Assembly (NCBI GenBank): GCA_009667805.1
Contig: CM019063.1
Span: 405,238,959 to 405,302,958, forward strand
Direction: 5' to 3'
Origin: Leptobrachium leishanense
Lineage: Eukaryota; Chordata; Amphibia; Anura; Megophryidae
Length of the DNA stretch: 64,000 nt
The translations under genes and the position numbers were made by a program. The stretch's first letter is position 1. The number at the start of each line of letters is the position of its first letter. The notes under the pieces were generated by a model that did not search any database, was not told the origin of the DNA, and worked only from the letters and a program-made list of their open reading frames with translations. This document shows, piece by piece, positions 12,355 through 22,399 of the stretch.

Positions 12355-13636
12355 GGGCTGAAAACATAATTGTCCACAGCAGGGAACTCACAGGTGAAGG
12401 AGATCAGATCATCATGGGGGAATCCGAGAGGGCTTCAGAGGGCGAACGGGGGTAAACTCAGCAGGTCAGGGCATGGTTGGGCAAAAAACGGTGGGTTAGC
12501 GAGACAAACCTCTTCCGCCCGTGTCCCACGGTAACGCGGGGTGGAAATCCTCCATAAGCCTCTCTGTGCACCTCTCTGTACCCCACTCCCTCAGCATCCA
12601 GACTTCTCCCGTAGTCAACCAGCCACCAGTTGGGACCAAGGCCAGCACCGCCTCATCTCCGCATGGAAACCCCCAGTCCCAGACAATGTCACCAGCGTAC
12701 ACTCCATAAAGAGGGCAACGGTTTCCAGCTTGGTATTCACCATCTTGGCAGGAAAGGTTGCGCAGGGACCCCCATCACACCAAGGCTTCTCCCGGTCAGT
12801 GCAGCAGACAGGCAACCACCCGGGTAGCTCCGCTGCAGCCGGCACGCCACAGGGTCCAAGTAGGTATCCTCTCCCATCCGCAGCCTGCTCTCTAGAGGCC
12901 CGCCGTGGTCCCATCTCGGTCGGCGCGGGGAGGGGGGTCACAGTAATCTGCGTAGGGTCTGCCGCTTCCAAACAGGTCTCCGCAAGCAGCAGCACAGCTC
13001 CCTCGATCTGCTCTGGGTTCGGGGTCTCCCCCACAGGGACGGCTGCAACATGGGTGGCAGGGGATTCCTCTGATAGCGCAGCTCCACTCGAAGCTCCCGG
13101 CCGCTCACCGATCTCCACCACTGTCATCAGTCGGCGCCATGTCCCCCGCGCAAGCGGGCTCGCGTTATCATCTCTGGACATCTGCAATAGAAGTGCCGCG
13201 AGGTCCTCTAGAACAGCTCCCAGACTCCTAGGGGGGTGTGGACGGGCCGGCCGCCGCCATTCCGCACCTTCCCCCACAATCTCTGCCTTGGGGACAGCTG
13301 CACCAACCAGACGATGGGGGCCCTCCATCCTCGCGGTTCACAGCAGCTGTACACCCGGGTAAGGGGAGCCGAAGGAGTACCAGGCCGGAGCTTAGGCCGC
13401 AAGATGGCCGACAACAGGTCCCGCTCGACAGGGAACGAAGGCCCAAATCTCTGCTATACTCCGGAGGGGGGGCCAAGACTAGCTCCGAAGCATTCCACTC
13501 GATGGCCAGCCACGCAGGGTCACTCAAGAAAGGGTGATGTGCAGGGAAATTCAAGCAGAAATCCCCGGTATCAACGAAAATCAGCGGAGCTCTTCCAAAA
13601 TGTGTCTGGTTCCACACGCGGCCAGCCACGCCCCCC
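11723..13636 (-). mobile_element. 1.9-kb GC-rich retro-inserted element with 13-bp target duplication
   Basis: Flanked by the direct repeat CACTTTGAGTGTT at 11710-11722 and 13637-13649. On the minus strand it starts GGGGGGCGTGGCTGGCC and ends in A- and T-rich sequence, so it looks like a target-primed retro-insertion. A similar GGGGGCGTGGC start is seen on the L1/Tx1 fragment at 41988. The 5' part is GC-rich and open in several frames on both strands (for example 12615-13328 minus and 12541-13362 plus), with no domain I recognise. No reverse transcriptase is present. Most likely a non-autonomous or internally deleted L1/Tx1-type element that used another LINE's machinery. Confidence 0.7.
12320..12350. 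repeat. (TA)n microsatellite
   Basis: A run of about 15 TA units inside the GC-rich retro-inserted element. Confidence 0.9.
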
Positions 13637-13649
13637 CACTTTGAGTGTT

Positions 13650-15054
13650 AACCACGTATCCTAGGTTTCAAATAAACACAGACATTTGTTTTAACTAAAA
13701 GTGCTTGGTAGTGAACGGGTTTGCATCTCCATGTAAGGTGAAGCCTGACTAATATTTATATGATTATTTGTTGACCTGGACTATGATGCCATTTGTCTAG
13801 CTAAAGTATTTTAGGTTTATTACTTATATTTTACTTTCTGTATTCACCTGCTACTTCCACCTCCACCAAATATCCACAGCTCCGTCTGTTAAGTACTTGC
13901 TTCTTCGTAATCTTCCCCCTGAGTTTTGGAGCTTCAGAGCGCAGTGTTCTGATTTATTATTCCTGTTATTCTGAAAAACTATTCCCCCCTGACCAGTTAC
14001 TTTAATGCCTTTGTGCTGTTGATGTTTTCTGTTCTAACATTGTCTCTTTCTAGTCAACAATGAGCATTTTCCAACTATCCTTTTTACCAAGGCCATTCTA
14101 TATTAAAATACGTAACCTCTAAAGGATGATATAGAGCATAGTAATTATTCTGTATATCGTATTGGTGCGATGGCAATGGTGAACCTAATACTTATTGTTT
14201 AGGAGAGATAGAATTCTCAGTAGTTTGCTGATAACAGCCGGTGGCAAAATTGTGCTCATAATCCACTGCTTACTGGAACATACAGTTACAGGAGGCCAGT
14301 GAAATAGTGCTGCCCAACCTGGGAAACTTTCCAGATTGTTTGAATTGGTTTCTAAGGTGCAGTACGCTCCTTACTTATCAACAAACCAGCCTTTACAACT
14401 GAATTTGGCAGAGCTACATTGGTCCTCTGTTACCCAAAGGAATCTGTTAGGTGATGTGCAGCATCTGGAACACGTACTTTCCAATTAACATCATGATTTT
14501 TATTCTGCAGTATAATTTGGTGTTGTACATATTCTGTAATGTTTTAACTTGGGAGGAAAAACCACACTCCTGGACGGTTGTACAGAGCTATTCCTACAGG
14601 GGTTAAGATGGCAAGCTGTCTCTTCGAAAAGGAACCTCTCATTAGCCAAGCCACTTTTCTTGTTAACATTCAGATTTTTTGTCTTTATTCTGCAGCCACC
14701 TTAACAAACGACCAAGTACCGAATAATGCTTATTAAAGTAAAGCTAAAGTTTGTCATTGTATGGAAAAAAGTTTAAAGCACGACTTTTCACTTGCAAACT
14801 TATCCAGGCCAGCAGTGTTGGTTTAAGTGGTCTGCTGTACCTCAGAGAAGATTTATGTGAATAATCTACATCTAGAATTAATTATACTGAAACATTGTTT
14901 TCACGCGGAAAATAAACCACTTTTTGTATCAACTCCTTTATTTAGAAGGATGTATTTATATTTAAGTAAACTAGTGAAGGAAAACACAGCCTGTGTCTAT
15001 ATACTTGTGATTTACTTGCCACTTTAACAACCAGTCGTGACTTAGCATTTCACT
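13650..15054 (+). other. ZNF827: ZNF827 intron, middle part
   Basis: No coding exon and no clear repeat seen. The 14827-15027 frame has no recognisable content. Confidence 0.5.
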
Positions 15055-15062
15055 CTCTAGAA

Positions 15063-15246
15063 CAGTTGTTCTCAACCGCGGTCCTCAAGCATCCCTAACA
15101 GGTCAGGTTTTAAGGATCACCTTGGGGAAATACAGACTGAATCCTACAAACACTGAGCAGCAAATCATATCACCTGTGCTGTGATTCAGATATCTGCACA
15201 ACCTGACCTGTTGGGGGTACTTGAGGACCGCGGTTGGGAACCACTG
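15063..15246. mobile_element. hAT-type MITE (184 bp)
   Basis: Terminal inverted repeats CAGTTGTTCTCAACCGCGG and the inverse of CCGCGGTTGGGAACCACTG, followed inward by GTCCTCAAG on each side. An exact 8-bp target duplication CTCTAGAA lies at 15055-15062 and 15247-15254. The 8-bp duplication and CAG ends are the hAT superfamily signature. No coding capacity. Confidence 0.9.
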
Positions 15247-15929
15247 CTCTAGAAGCATGTCTTTTATCACTGTAGTTCTGTTGGAAGATGAACCTCCACT
15301 CAAAATCTCAGGTGTCCAGAGTTTCCCTATAATTCGGCTCCATACATTTTGCCTTGAATCCTAGCCATTTCCACAGTTAATTCTGATCAAAACTATTCCC
15401 ACAGCCCGAAGCTACAGCAACAATATTTTACTGTGTGGAAACTGGTTGTAAGGTGAGCCATATTTGTACTGCAAAAAGCAGTTTGTATTAAGGCTATAAT
15501 GTATAACTGATGTCATCAGAGAGGACTTTTACTTTTCGCATGCTGGGTGGGTAATATTTCTTTCTGCAGATGGACTTTGATATGGGTTTTTATTGAGCTA
15601 TGAGATTATTTCATCCATGAAGCCCAGTTTTGTGGATTCTCCAATGACAGTCTCTACCATGTACACTACAGCTTTGAATGCTCCTTCAGAGTGGTCTTTG
15701 ACATTGCCTCCTCACAAGGAGTTTTGGTGGGTGTTTCTCAGGGCACAAATGAACAGTTGCTTTCAATTTGTAGTAATGGATTTAGCTGTGATCTCGACTG
15801 ATTGTGGCAATTGAGATTCTTTTTCGAATTTTGGGTGGACAAGTCTCTCAGATCTGCTCTACACCTCAACTTTGTTTCATTGAATAAAAGGTGAATAAAT
15901 GTCACTCCTGATTTCCTGTTTCCTCACAG

Positions 15930-16096
15930 TTGCCATGTGTGTGGGTTTGAAACGGAACTGAACGTCCAGTTTGTGAGTCATATGTCCCTTCATGTAGACA
16001 AGGAACAGTGGATGTATTCGATCTGTTGCAGCTCCTGTGACTTTATCACAATGGAAGAATCCGATATGAGGACCCACTTCAATACCAAGCACTCAG
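15930..16096 (+). CDS. ZNF827: ZNF827 internal exon (two fingers)
   Basis: 167-nt exon. The acceptor is TTTCCTCACAG with phase 2 entry, completing the Ser codon after KKNPYYY. The donor is CAG|GTGAGG with phase 1 exit. It encodes finger CHVCGF...HMSLH and a second, atypical finger CCSSCDF...HFNTKH, then HSG. Spacing and flanking residues (VDKEQWMYSICC) are strongly typical of ZNF827 in this part of the protein. Confidence 0.92.
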
Positions 16097-16983
16097 GTGA
16101 GGAAAGCACCACTTGGGTTTGAAATGTTAAAGCGTACCTTCAAAACAGAATACCTCTGTTTTTTTGCAATATACAGGTCAGGAAATACATGGGAAAGGGA
16201 GAGTAAAAAGTAGTTTTGACCATGACAGTGGGACTTTAAGCTAAATAAGCAACTGGGAAGTATTCTTACGTAAAAAACAAATACTCTGCATAAGGAAACA
16301 AGTCAGGTTTAAATGAAAATAAAACCACTAAGCGACATTTACCAAAAAAAGCAGTTGTATCGTGTGCGTGTTTTTCTGTGGTAAATATTATGTAACTCCA
16401 TTCATTTCATGGAGCAATCCAAACACATCCAAACAAACATGAAAGATTTCAATTTCAAATGCAAGTAGGTACAATGAGTAGATACATTTGGTAACAATGT
16501 AAACCTAGACCATATATTAATTATGTCCATACAAAGGGGAAAGTGGCATATGCAAAGATGGTAACCTAGCCCTAGGCCTAGCCCTAATTTTTAACCCAAG
16601 CCCCAACCTAAAACACACTCTAATTATGGAGCAGTCCAAAATTTTCATATGAAGCCAAATTTTTACGAACGAATATGACCTCAGGAGAATTTTCTTCCCA
16701 ATAAGTGCTTATAACGGCAGGAGGCATTGTTTTTGGCCACATCCTAAACCAAGTTGAATATTCTTAGCTCAAAGCAAGTTTGTCATCTTGAGAAAACAAC
16801 TTGTCTTGGGATATCAAGCCATAAAAATAAGAGTATACATGGACCTAAAAATCCACTGACCTTTTCTCTTATTTCCCCAAAAAATTGAGTTATTGTTCCA
16901 AAAAAATATAAGAAATGTAAGTTTGAGTCATGATGATATCTGTATGGCTTTATTTGACACATGTCTGTTCTGACAATTCATAG
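16097..16983 (+). other. ZNF827: ZNF827 intron
   Basis: No element recognised. A small CCTAGCCCTA-type direct repeat lies near 16565-16590. Confidence 0.5.
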
Positions 16984-17175
16984 GAGATGACCCGAAGACC
17001 CCCAGCGAATCGATAAGCCCCTCTTCTTCCTCTATGTCTGCACTAAGTGACTCAGCCAACAGCAAAGATGATTCAGACACCCCACTGAGAAACCAGAATT
17101 CGAACAACTTGCTGGTTATTTCTGTGGTGCCGGGTTCCCAGTCCATAGTCAACACCGAGGAGAAATCCGAGAAAG
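16984..17175 (+). CDS. ZNF827: ZNF827 internal exon (Ser-rich linker)
   Basis: 192-nt exon, phase 1 in and phase 1 out, between ATTCATAG and G|GTAACA. It encodes a low-complexity, Ser/Asp-rich linker (PSESISPSSSSMSALSDSA then NLLVISVVPGSQS) and ends EKSEKG. There are no fingers. This linker separates the finger pair upstream from the pair downstream and keeps the ZNF827 order. Confidence 0.9.
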
Positions 17176-17632
17176 GTAACATCATGGAATAAATGCATAA
17201 TTAATGTGTTTTTGTTCTTTCCTTCTGGTTTACTGAGACATTTTAAATCTGGATTCAGGACACCGTTCTGGTAACATCCTATTACTTTAATAGTACAATC
17301 AATATTGTTTTTTGTGGCTTTGCTGAATGGAGTTCACGTAGTTGGGATATCAGAGAATAAACCCAAGTTAATGCAGAACTGTAGGGCAGTATGGAAATTT
17401 AGTACCTGGTATAGCCCTGGACACAGTGTGAAAGTACCTATATATATAATTATGGAGTCTTTTATTTGTAGAGTGATTTAAAATCAATTAAAGGCACTGA
17501 ATCGGGTCTGATATTATAAAACCTGGCTCAGCTAGTAAATTTACTTGGGACACTATGCATGTTGAATCTGAAACGGTGTAGGGGAATATACAGTTTACAC
17601 TAATTTTATTTATGTAAACCTTTGATTTCCAG
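17176..17632 (+). other. ZNF827: ZNF827 short intron
   Basis: 457-bp intron ending in the acceptor TTGATTTCCAG. No repeat recognised. Confidence 0.6.
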
Positions 17633-17810
17633 GCTTTGAGTGTGTTTTCTGCAATTTTGTCTGCAAAACGAAAACAATGTTTGAAAGGCACCTACAGATT
17701 CACCTGATAACACGGATGTATGAATGTGACGTTTGCCACAAGTTCATGAAGACGCCAGAACAGTTGGTAGAACACAAGAAATGCCACACAGTCCCAACGG
17801 GTGGGCTCAA
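17633..17810 (+). CDS. ZNF827: ZNF827 internal exon (two fingers)
   Basis: 178-nt exon, phase 1 in and phase 2 out (CTCAA|GTAAGG). It encodes fingers CVFCNFVCKTK...HLQIH and CDVCHKFMKTPE...HKKCH, then TVPTGGL. The next exon completes the Lys codon and continues straight into CPFCIYS. In my memory of human ZNF827 some isoforms carry an extra short peptide at this junction; if so, this gene model corresponds to the shorter form. Confidence 0.92.
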
Positions 17811-18498
17811 GTAAGGAAAGCAAGTACAAAAACCTTTCCTGTGTTTAGCACATGTAACCACATAAATGACCCCTTCCGGTTATTCGTAAATATTACTGTT
17901 TATCTTTGAAAAGTGAAATCATTATCAATATTTAATATTGTTATCTCCTCGTTGACATGTGAACCGAGAGGTTAGGAGATGAGTGACTGGTTTCATATGT
18001 GAACTGCAGTAATGATCGAAGAGGTAGAATGATATATCATAAAAGAATGACAGAATTGAGCGAATCATTACATGCGGTACCAATATATTAAACATCTCAT
18101 CACTGGGACTGGTTTAGTAATGACACGGCACTTCTAATTCCACTTAAGCTATTGTAATATTTAATCAACAAAAAAGCCCAGTGAAACGTTTTTCCAGTTG
18201 GGTAACTGATCATGGTTCCAATTATACACACATTGCCATGTAATTTCTTTTGTACGTCAATGTTAAAGAGATTACTGCCAAACTCCTAGCACCGTAATAA
18301 CCATAAAAAGAATCTGATACACCATATGCTTTATTTACCAATGGTATTCTTAAGTGTACAGACATAGCCGCCATCATGGTTAATTATTTTGTATCTCTCT
18401 AATCTATTGTGTGTATCCCTGGATGTTTGCTCTAGCATCTAGCAGGCCCAGTGCATGTCCTCAGTCTGCTGTATACAATATGCCGCATTTCAAATATA
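17811..18498 (+). other. ZNF827: ZNF827 last intron, first part
   Basis: AT-rich, no recognised element until the transposon at 18499. A short extra exon encoding an isoform-specific linker could hide in this intron, but I could not identify one. Confidence 0.45.
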
Positions 18499-19327
18499 CA
18501 GGGTGTCCATAAAGTCTCTTTACAATTTCAAAAATTTTTAAAACAAAGGCAAATGAAAAGACAGATAAGGGAAAATTATTACAAAATGAGACGTATATAT
18601 CGAAGATTTTTTATTGCCTCATATAATACACCTCTATATGGGCACCATTAGTTGCACGAAGCACATCAAGGCGGTACTCGATTTCTTGCCATGTTCGCTG
18701 TAGCATACCCTCATCAATGGTGGCAATGGCATCAGTGATCCTCTGCTTTAGATTAGTGATGTCCCGCACCTTTGTTCGATACACCATATCTTTAGCATAA
18801 CCCCATAGTAAGAAGTCGAGGGGAGTGATTTCTGGTGAACGAGGTGGCCAGGGAATTGGGCCACCCCTTCCAATCCACCGGTCTGGAAATGTTTCATGCA
18901 GTACCCCCATGTGGTGGTGCACCATCTTGCTGGAAAATGATGGTTGTTTGAAGGTCATGTAGTTGTGGTGCCACGTATTCAGTCAAAAGGTCAAGGTAAA
19001 CATTTGCAGTAATTGATGTTTCGCCGAAGAAAAACGGACCAATGATTCGATTGCACATGACCCCACACCACACATTCATCTAAAGCAGAGGATCACTGAT
19101 GCCATTGCCACCATTGATGAGGGTATGCTACAGCGAACATGGCAAGAAATCGAGTACTGTCTTTATGAGCTTCGTGCAACTAATGGTGCCCATATAGAGG
19201 TGTATTAAATGAGTCAAAAATACCTTTAATATATACATCTCATTTTGTAATAATTTTCACTTATCTGTCTTTCATTTGCCTTTGTAATAAATTTTTGAAA
19301 TTGTAAAGAGACTTTATGGACACCCTG
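18499..19327 (-). mobile_element. Fold-back mariner-like element, copy B, with intact ends
   Basis: 829 bp with perfect CAGGGTGTCCATAAAG ends in inverted orientation, flanked by TA at 18497-18498 and 19328-19329. The arms (about 18499-18755 and 19080-19327) are long inverted repeats of each other, both carrying the 3' end of a transposase gene. The loop between them encodes the transposase middle on the minus strand (frames 18611-18958 and 18894-19079, with NVWCGVMCNRI, IIFQQDGAPPH and WPPRSPEITPLDF). The arm/loop junction matches copy A. It lacks the transposase N-terminal part, so it could only move with help from another element. Confidence 0.85.
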
Positions 19328-19329
19328 TA

Positions 19330-20256
19330 TATAAGTAGATAAAGATTGGGAAATGATTATACACACCCAATAAATGGTGACTTAAAAATAAAAATATGGT
19401 AAAATGTTCACCTCTTGTTGCATTGTCAGATTTTACATTTTACTGCGTTTCACACCTGCTTTCTGAATAGTGGTCCATATATACACACACAAACCTTTTT
19501 TTTATGCAACTGGACTTTAGAACATTTTACGTTGTTTCCTGGGTAGCTTCAGTATGGGTTTATAAAGGAAAAGAAGTAAAGAAGTTGCATGCATGGGACA
19601 GAGTGTTAGAGGAAACAGGAAGGAAGCCTTTATTCTGTACTTTGTTATAAATCAAGCACAAGCCTTTCCACTTACCGTTATAAAAGAAAGTTAATGATAC
19701 TAGACGAGTAGATGGCCTTGAAGGTTGGACCGCAGGCTAAAGCTGTTTAAAAAAACAAACAAACCTGAAAGCTCTTAGAATTTTATGTTCTAGTTGCCAG
19801 TAATGGAGGTTTAGGTTCATCATTCCCTAATGCACAATTAACACTAAAATAATATTAATTGCAATTTCAGAAACTTTTGAATTCGGAAATCAGGATTTGA
19901 GGGAGGCAGTATAAATGAAAATTGCTTTAATTTGGTTCCAGAGGAGAGAACAAAGGTTGTTTATCTTAATCCAATAATATGTCATGTTAAATAATCTATT
20001 TTATATTTAACTGTTTATTTTTTCCTGACAAGTTACTTTAGAGGAGGCAAAATCATTCATTAATTCTCAAGTATACTGACGTGTATCCACAGATCTTCAC
20101 CTGCATGGTACTGTGTCCTAATCTGATTTGATTCACACAGCATGATTTAAATGCATTCTAATCTGATTGTTCGATAAGCTTTAAATATGCTTGATAAAAA
20201 CTGTTGCTTTGTTTGCTGAAAATAATGTTTGTTTTTTTTCCTCCTGTTGTTGATAG
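19330..20256 (+). other. ZNF827: ZNF827 last intron, second part
   Basis: AT-rich intron, ending in a long T-rich tract and the acceptor GTTGATAG before the terminal exon. Confidence 0.55.
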
Positions 20257-21052
20257 GTGTCCGTTCTGCATTTACTCCACAAACCGCCCTGCTGCCATGG
20301 AATGTCACTTGAAGACACACTACAAGATGGAGTACAAGTGTCGAATTTGCAAGGTGGTGAAGGCCAATCAGCTGGAGCTGGAGGTACACATCCGCGAACA
20401 TCGACTTGGGAACCATTACAAGTGTGACCAATGTGGCTACCTCTCAAAGACAGCCAATAAGCTGATTGAGCATGTGCGTGTCCACACAGGAGAGCGTCCC
20501 TTTCACTGTGACCAGTGCAGCTACAGCTGCAAACGCAAAGACAATCTCAATTTGCACAAGAAACTCAAGCACTCGCCCCGTCAGACCTTCAGCTGCGAAG
20601 AGTGCCTGTTCAAGACCACACACCCTTTTGTCTTCAGCCGCCACATCAAGAAGCACCAAAGCGGTGAATTCATTGAAGAGGAGAAGAAAAGTCTGAAGGA
20701 AGTTACGCCGTTGATGACGGTCAATGACTCTAGGAGCCTGCTGTCCCCTCTCTCAGTTATGTCTGCTTCTCAGGCTCTACAAACAGTGGCCATGTCTGCT
20801 GCTCAAAGCAGCGGTGCGGAGTCACACTTAGCACTTAAAGCCTTTACAGTAAATGGTTTCTCGTCGGGTTTTGATAGGTACCAGAACTCCGATTTTGCTC
20901 ATCTCATTCCCTTACGAATGCTTTTACCCAAGAATCATTGTGATGTCACATTCCACCCACCCAGACCTCAGACGGCACCTCCTGGTGTCAGTACACCGAA
21001 GCACTCCTTCCTTGCTTACCTAGGACTAATAGAAAGGGCAGAAACCGTTTGA
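20257..21052 (+). CDS. ZNF827: ZNF827 terminal coding exon (five fingers and conserved tail)
   Basis: The exon enters in phase 2 after GTTGATAG and ends with TGA at 21050-21052. It encodes five consecutive C2H2 fingers: CPFCIYS...HLKTH, CRICKVV...HIREH, CDQCGYL...HVRVH, CDQCSYS...HKKLKH and CEECLFK...HIKKH. The linker HTGERPFH sits between the third and fourth. After the fingers comes a tail with SLLSPLSVMSASQALQTVAM, SDFAHLIPLRML, FHPPRPQTAPPG and SFLAYLG, finishing in RAETV. This tail is what makes me name the gene ZNF827 rather than a generic finger protein. The frame is intact, so the gene looks functional here. Confidence 0.93.
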
Positions 21053-22100
21053 AGGCAGCCCTTTTTCTGTCTCGGAAACCAAGCAGGTATACATTGCTGC
21101 AAAATATAGGTTTGAAATGTATGACATGTGTACTGTATATCATTAGAAAGGTTAGATAACGGCCTCTGTGTATATACTCAACTTACTGCATTTACATAAA
21201 GCTGCTTAAACGAGTCTTCAGACAGGTAACCTACTGCATACTTCTACACATCAAGAGTGTGGTTCACCCCATACCTCAGTTCAAGTTCAGTACTTCTGAA
21301 GGACACCTGCTTTGTGCACTTATAATATAGCAAATTAATCTCTTTATTTCTGTTGTTCATGCAAATATGTAATCGAAAGGCCGGTTTCCAAAACATGCCT
21401 TTTTATTATATATATTTTTCCTTCGTCATTGAAAGAACAAGATGCTCGCCTATTTTAATGAAGCTTGAACCGACGGTGTCCATCGAAAATATATTCATGG
21501 GTATTCTATGCTTAGAAGTATGTACAATATATTTTGATACTATTTGCAAGCGCCACTCCATCTTAAAAATGAAAATAATATTTATATAGAAGGAAGCATC
21601 CTTCACGCACCAGCTTTTATGGGTGTTTTCTCACATTCTATATTTTAAAAGAATTAAAAATTCAGCACCAAACCATAGTTGCAGAGCCACAACTGAAATA
21701 TCAAATGGCATTAAGCTAAGAAATTACTTTTTCTTTTTGTTTAACTTTTCTAAGGCAGTGATCAACATGTTCTCAAATTCACCTTGTCGAAACTGGATTT
21801 TTTTTTTTATATATTTTCGTAATAACCTTGTTTTTTCTTGTATTTTTTTTTTCTTCTGATAAATCCATATAAAAACATAAGAACATACTGTATCATTCCA
21901 TGAGTACAGCATAGAGTAGATGTTACATATAGGTATGTACAATTCCATAAAATGGGATTTTCTGTCAGGCCGCAAATTACTGCTCTACATAGCTTAGGGA
22001 AGACCCACGTAGCTTCACATATCATTGAGGCATAATGAGGCACAAGTTAGAAATCACAATGGTTGTATGGTTCTTCAACCCTCTCGATACTTGCAGTAGC
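21053..22100 (+). other. ZNF827: ZNF827 3' untranslated region (extent uncertain)
   Basis: AT-rich sequence after the stop codon with no frame of interest. The first AATAAA signals I can see on this strand are far downstream (about 24017, 24078, 24385 and 24973), so the 3' end could be several kilobases long. I cannot fix the cleavage site. Confidence 0.5.
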
Positions 22101-22102
22101 TT

Positions 22103-22353
22103 TTAGGAATGGTTTATTGAAATCCCAAAAGGCGGGGGGATCCAAACTTGTGGTACAGACTTTTTGACCGACGAATCAGATTGTTTTGCTTGAGTCGACG
22201 CAGCCTCTTGCTTTATTGGCTCAGATGACACTTTCTTTAAAATTTTAAAGGGTTTTTTTTTAAGTCCAGTTTCAACCCCAGGTTTTTGCAACACCAGGCA
22301 GATGTCAGCTGTATGAGCGTCTCTATTGAGAATATCACTGGAGGGATTATTAA
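22103..22353 (-). CDS. Possible terminal exon of an unidentified minus-strand gene
   Basis: The minus-strand frame is open from about 22387 to a TAA at 22103-22105. A possible acceptor TTACTTCCAG precedes 22353. The peptide from there begins NLINNPSSDILNRD, passes through HTADICLVLQKPG and a Lys-rich stretch, and ends PPPFGISINHS. It does not look like a repeat and its composition is protein-like. I do not recognise it. It is out of phase with exon 7 of the TBATA-like gene, so it is not a simple alternative end of that gene. It could be a chance frame opposite the ZNF827 3' end. Confidence 0.3.
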
Positions 22354-22399
22354 TGAGGTTCTGGAAGTAAATTTGGATGACATGTTGACATCTTCATCG

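Noticed and set aside
12541..13362. Plus-strand 273-codon ORF and the minus-strand 237-codon ORF as host genes
   Set aside because: They lie wholly inside a retro-inserted element with target duplications and show no recognised domain. GC-rich DNA gives long chance frames.
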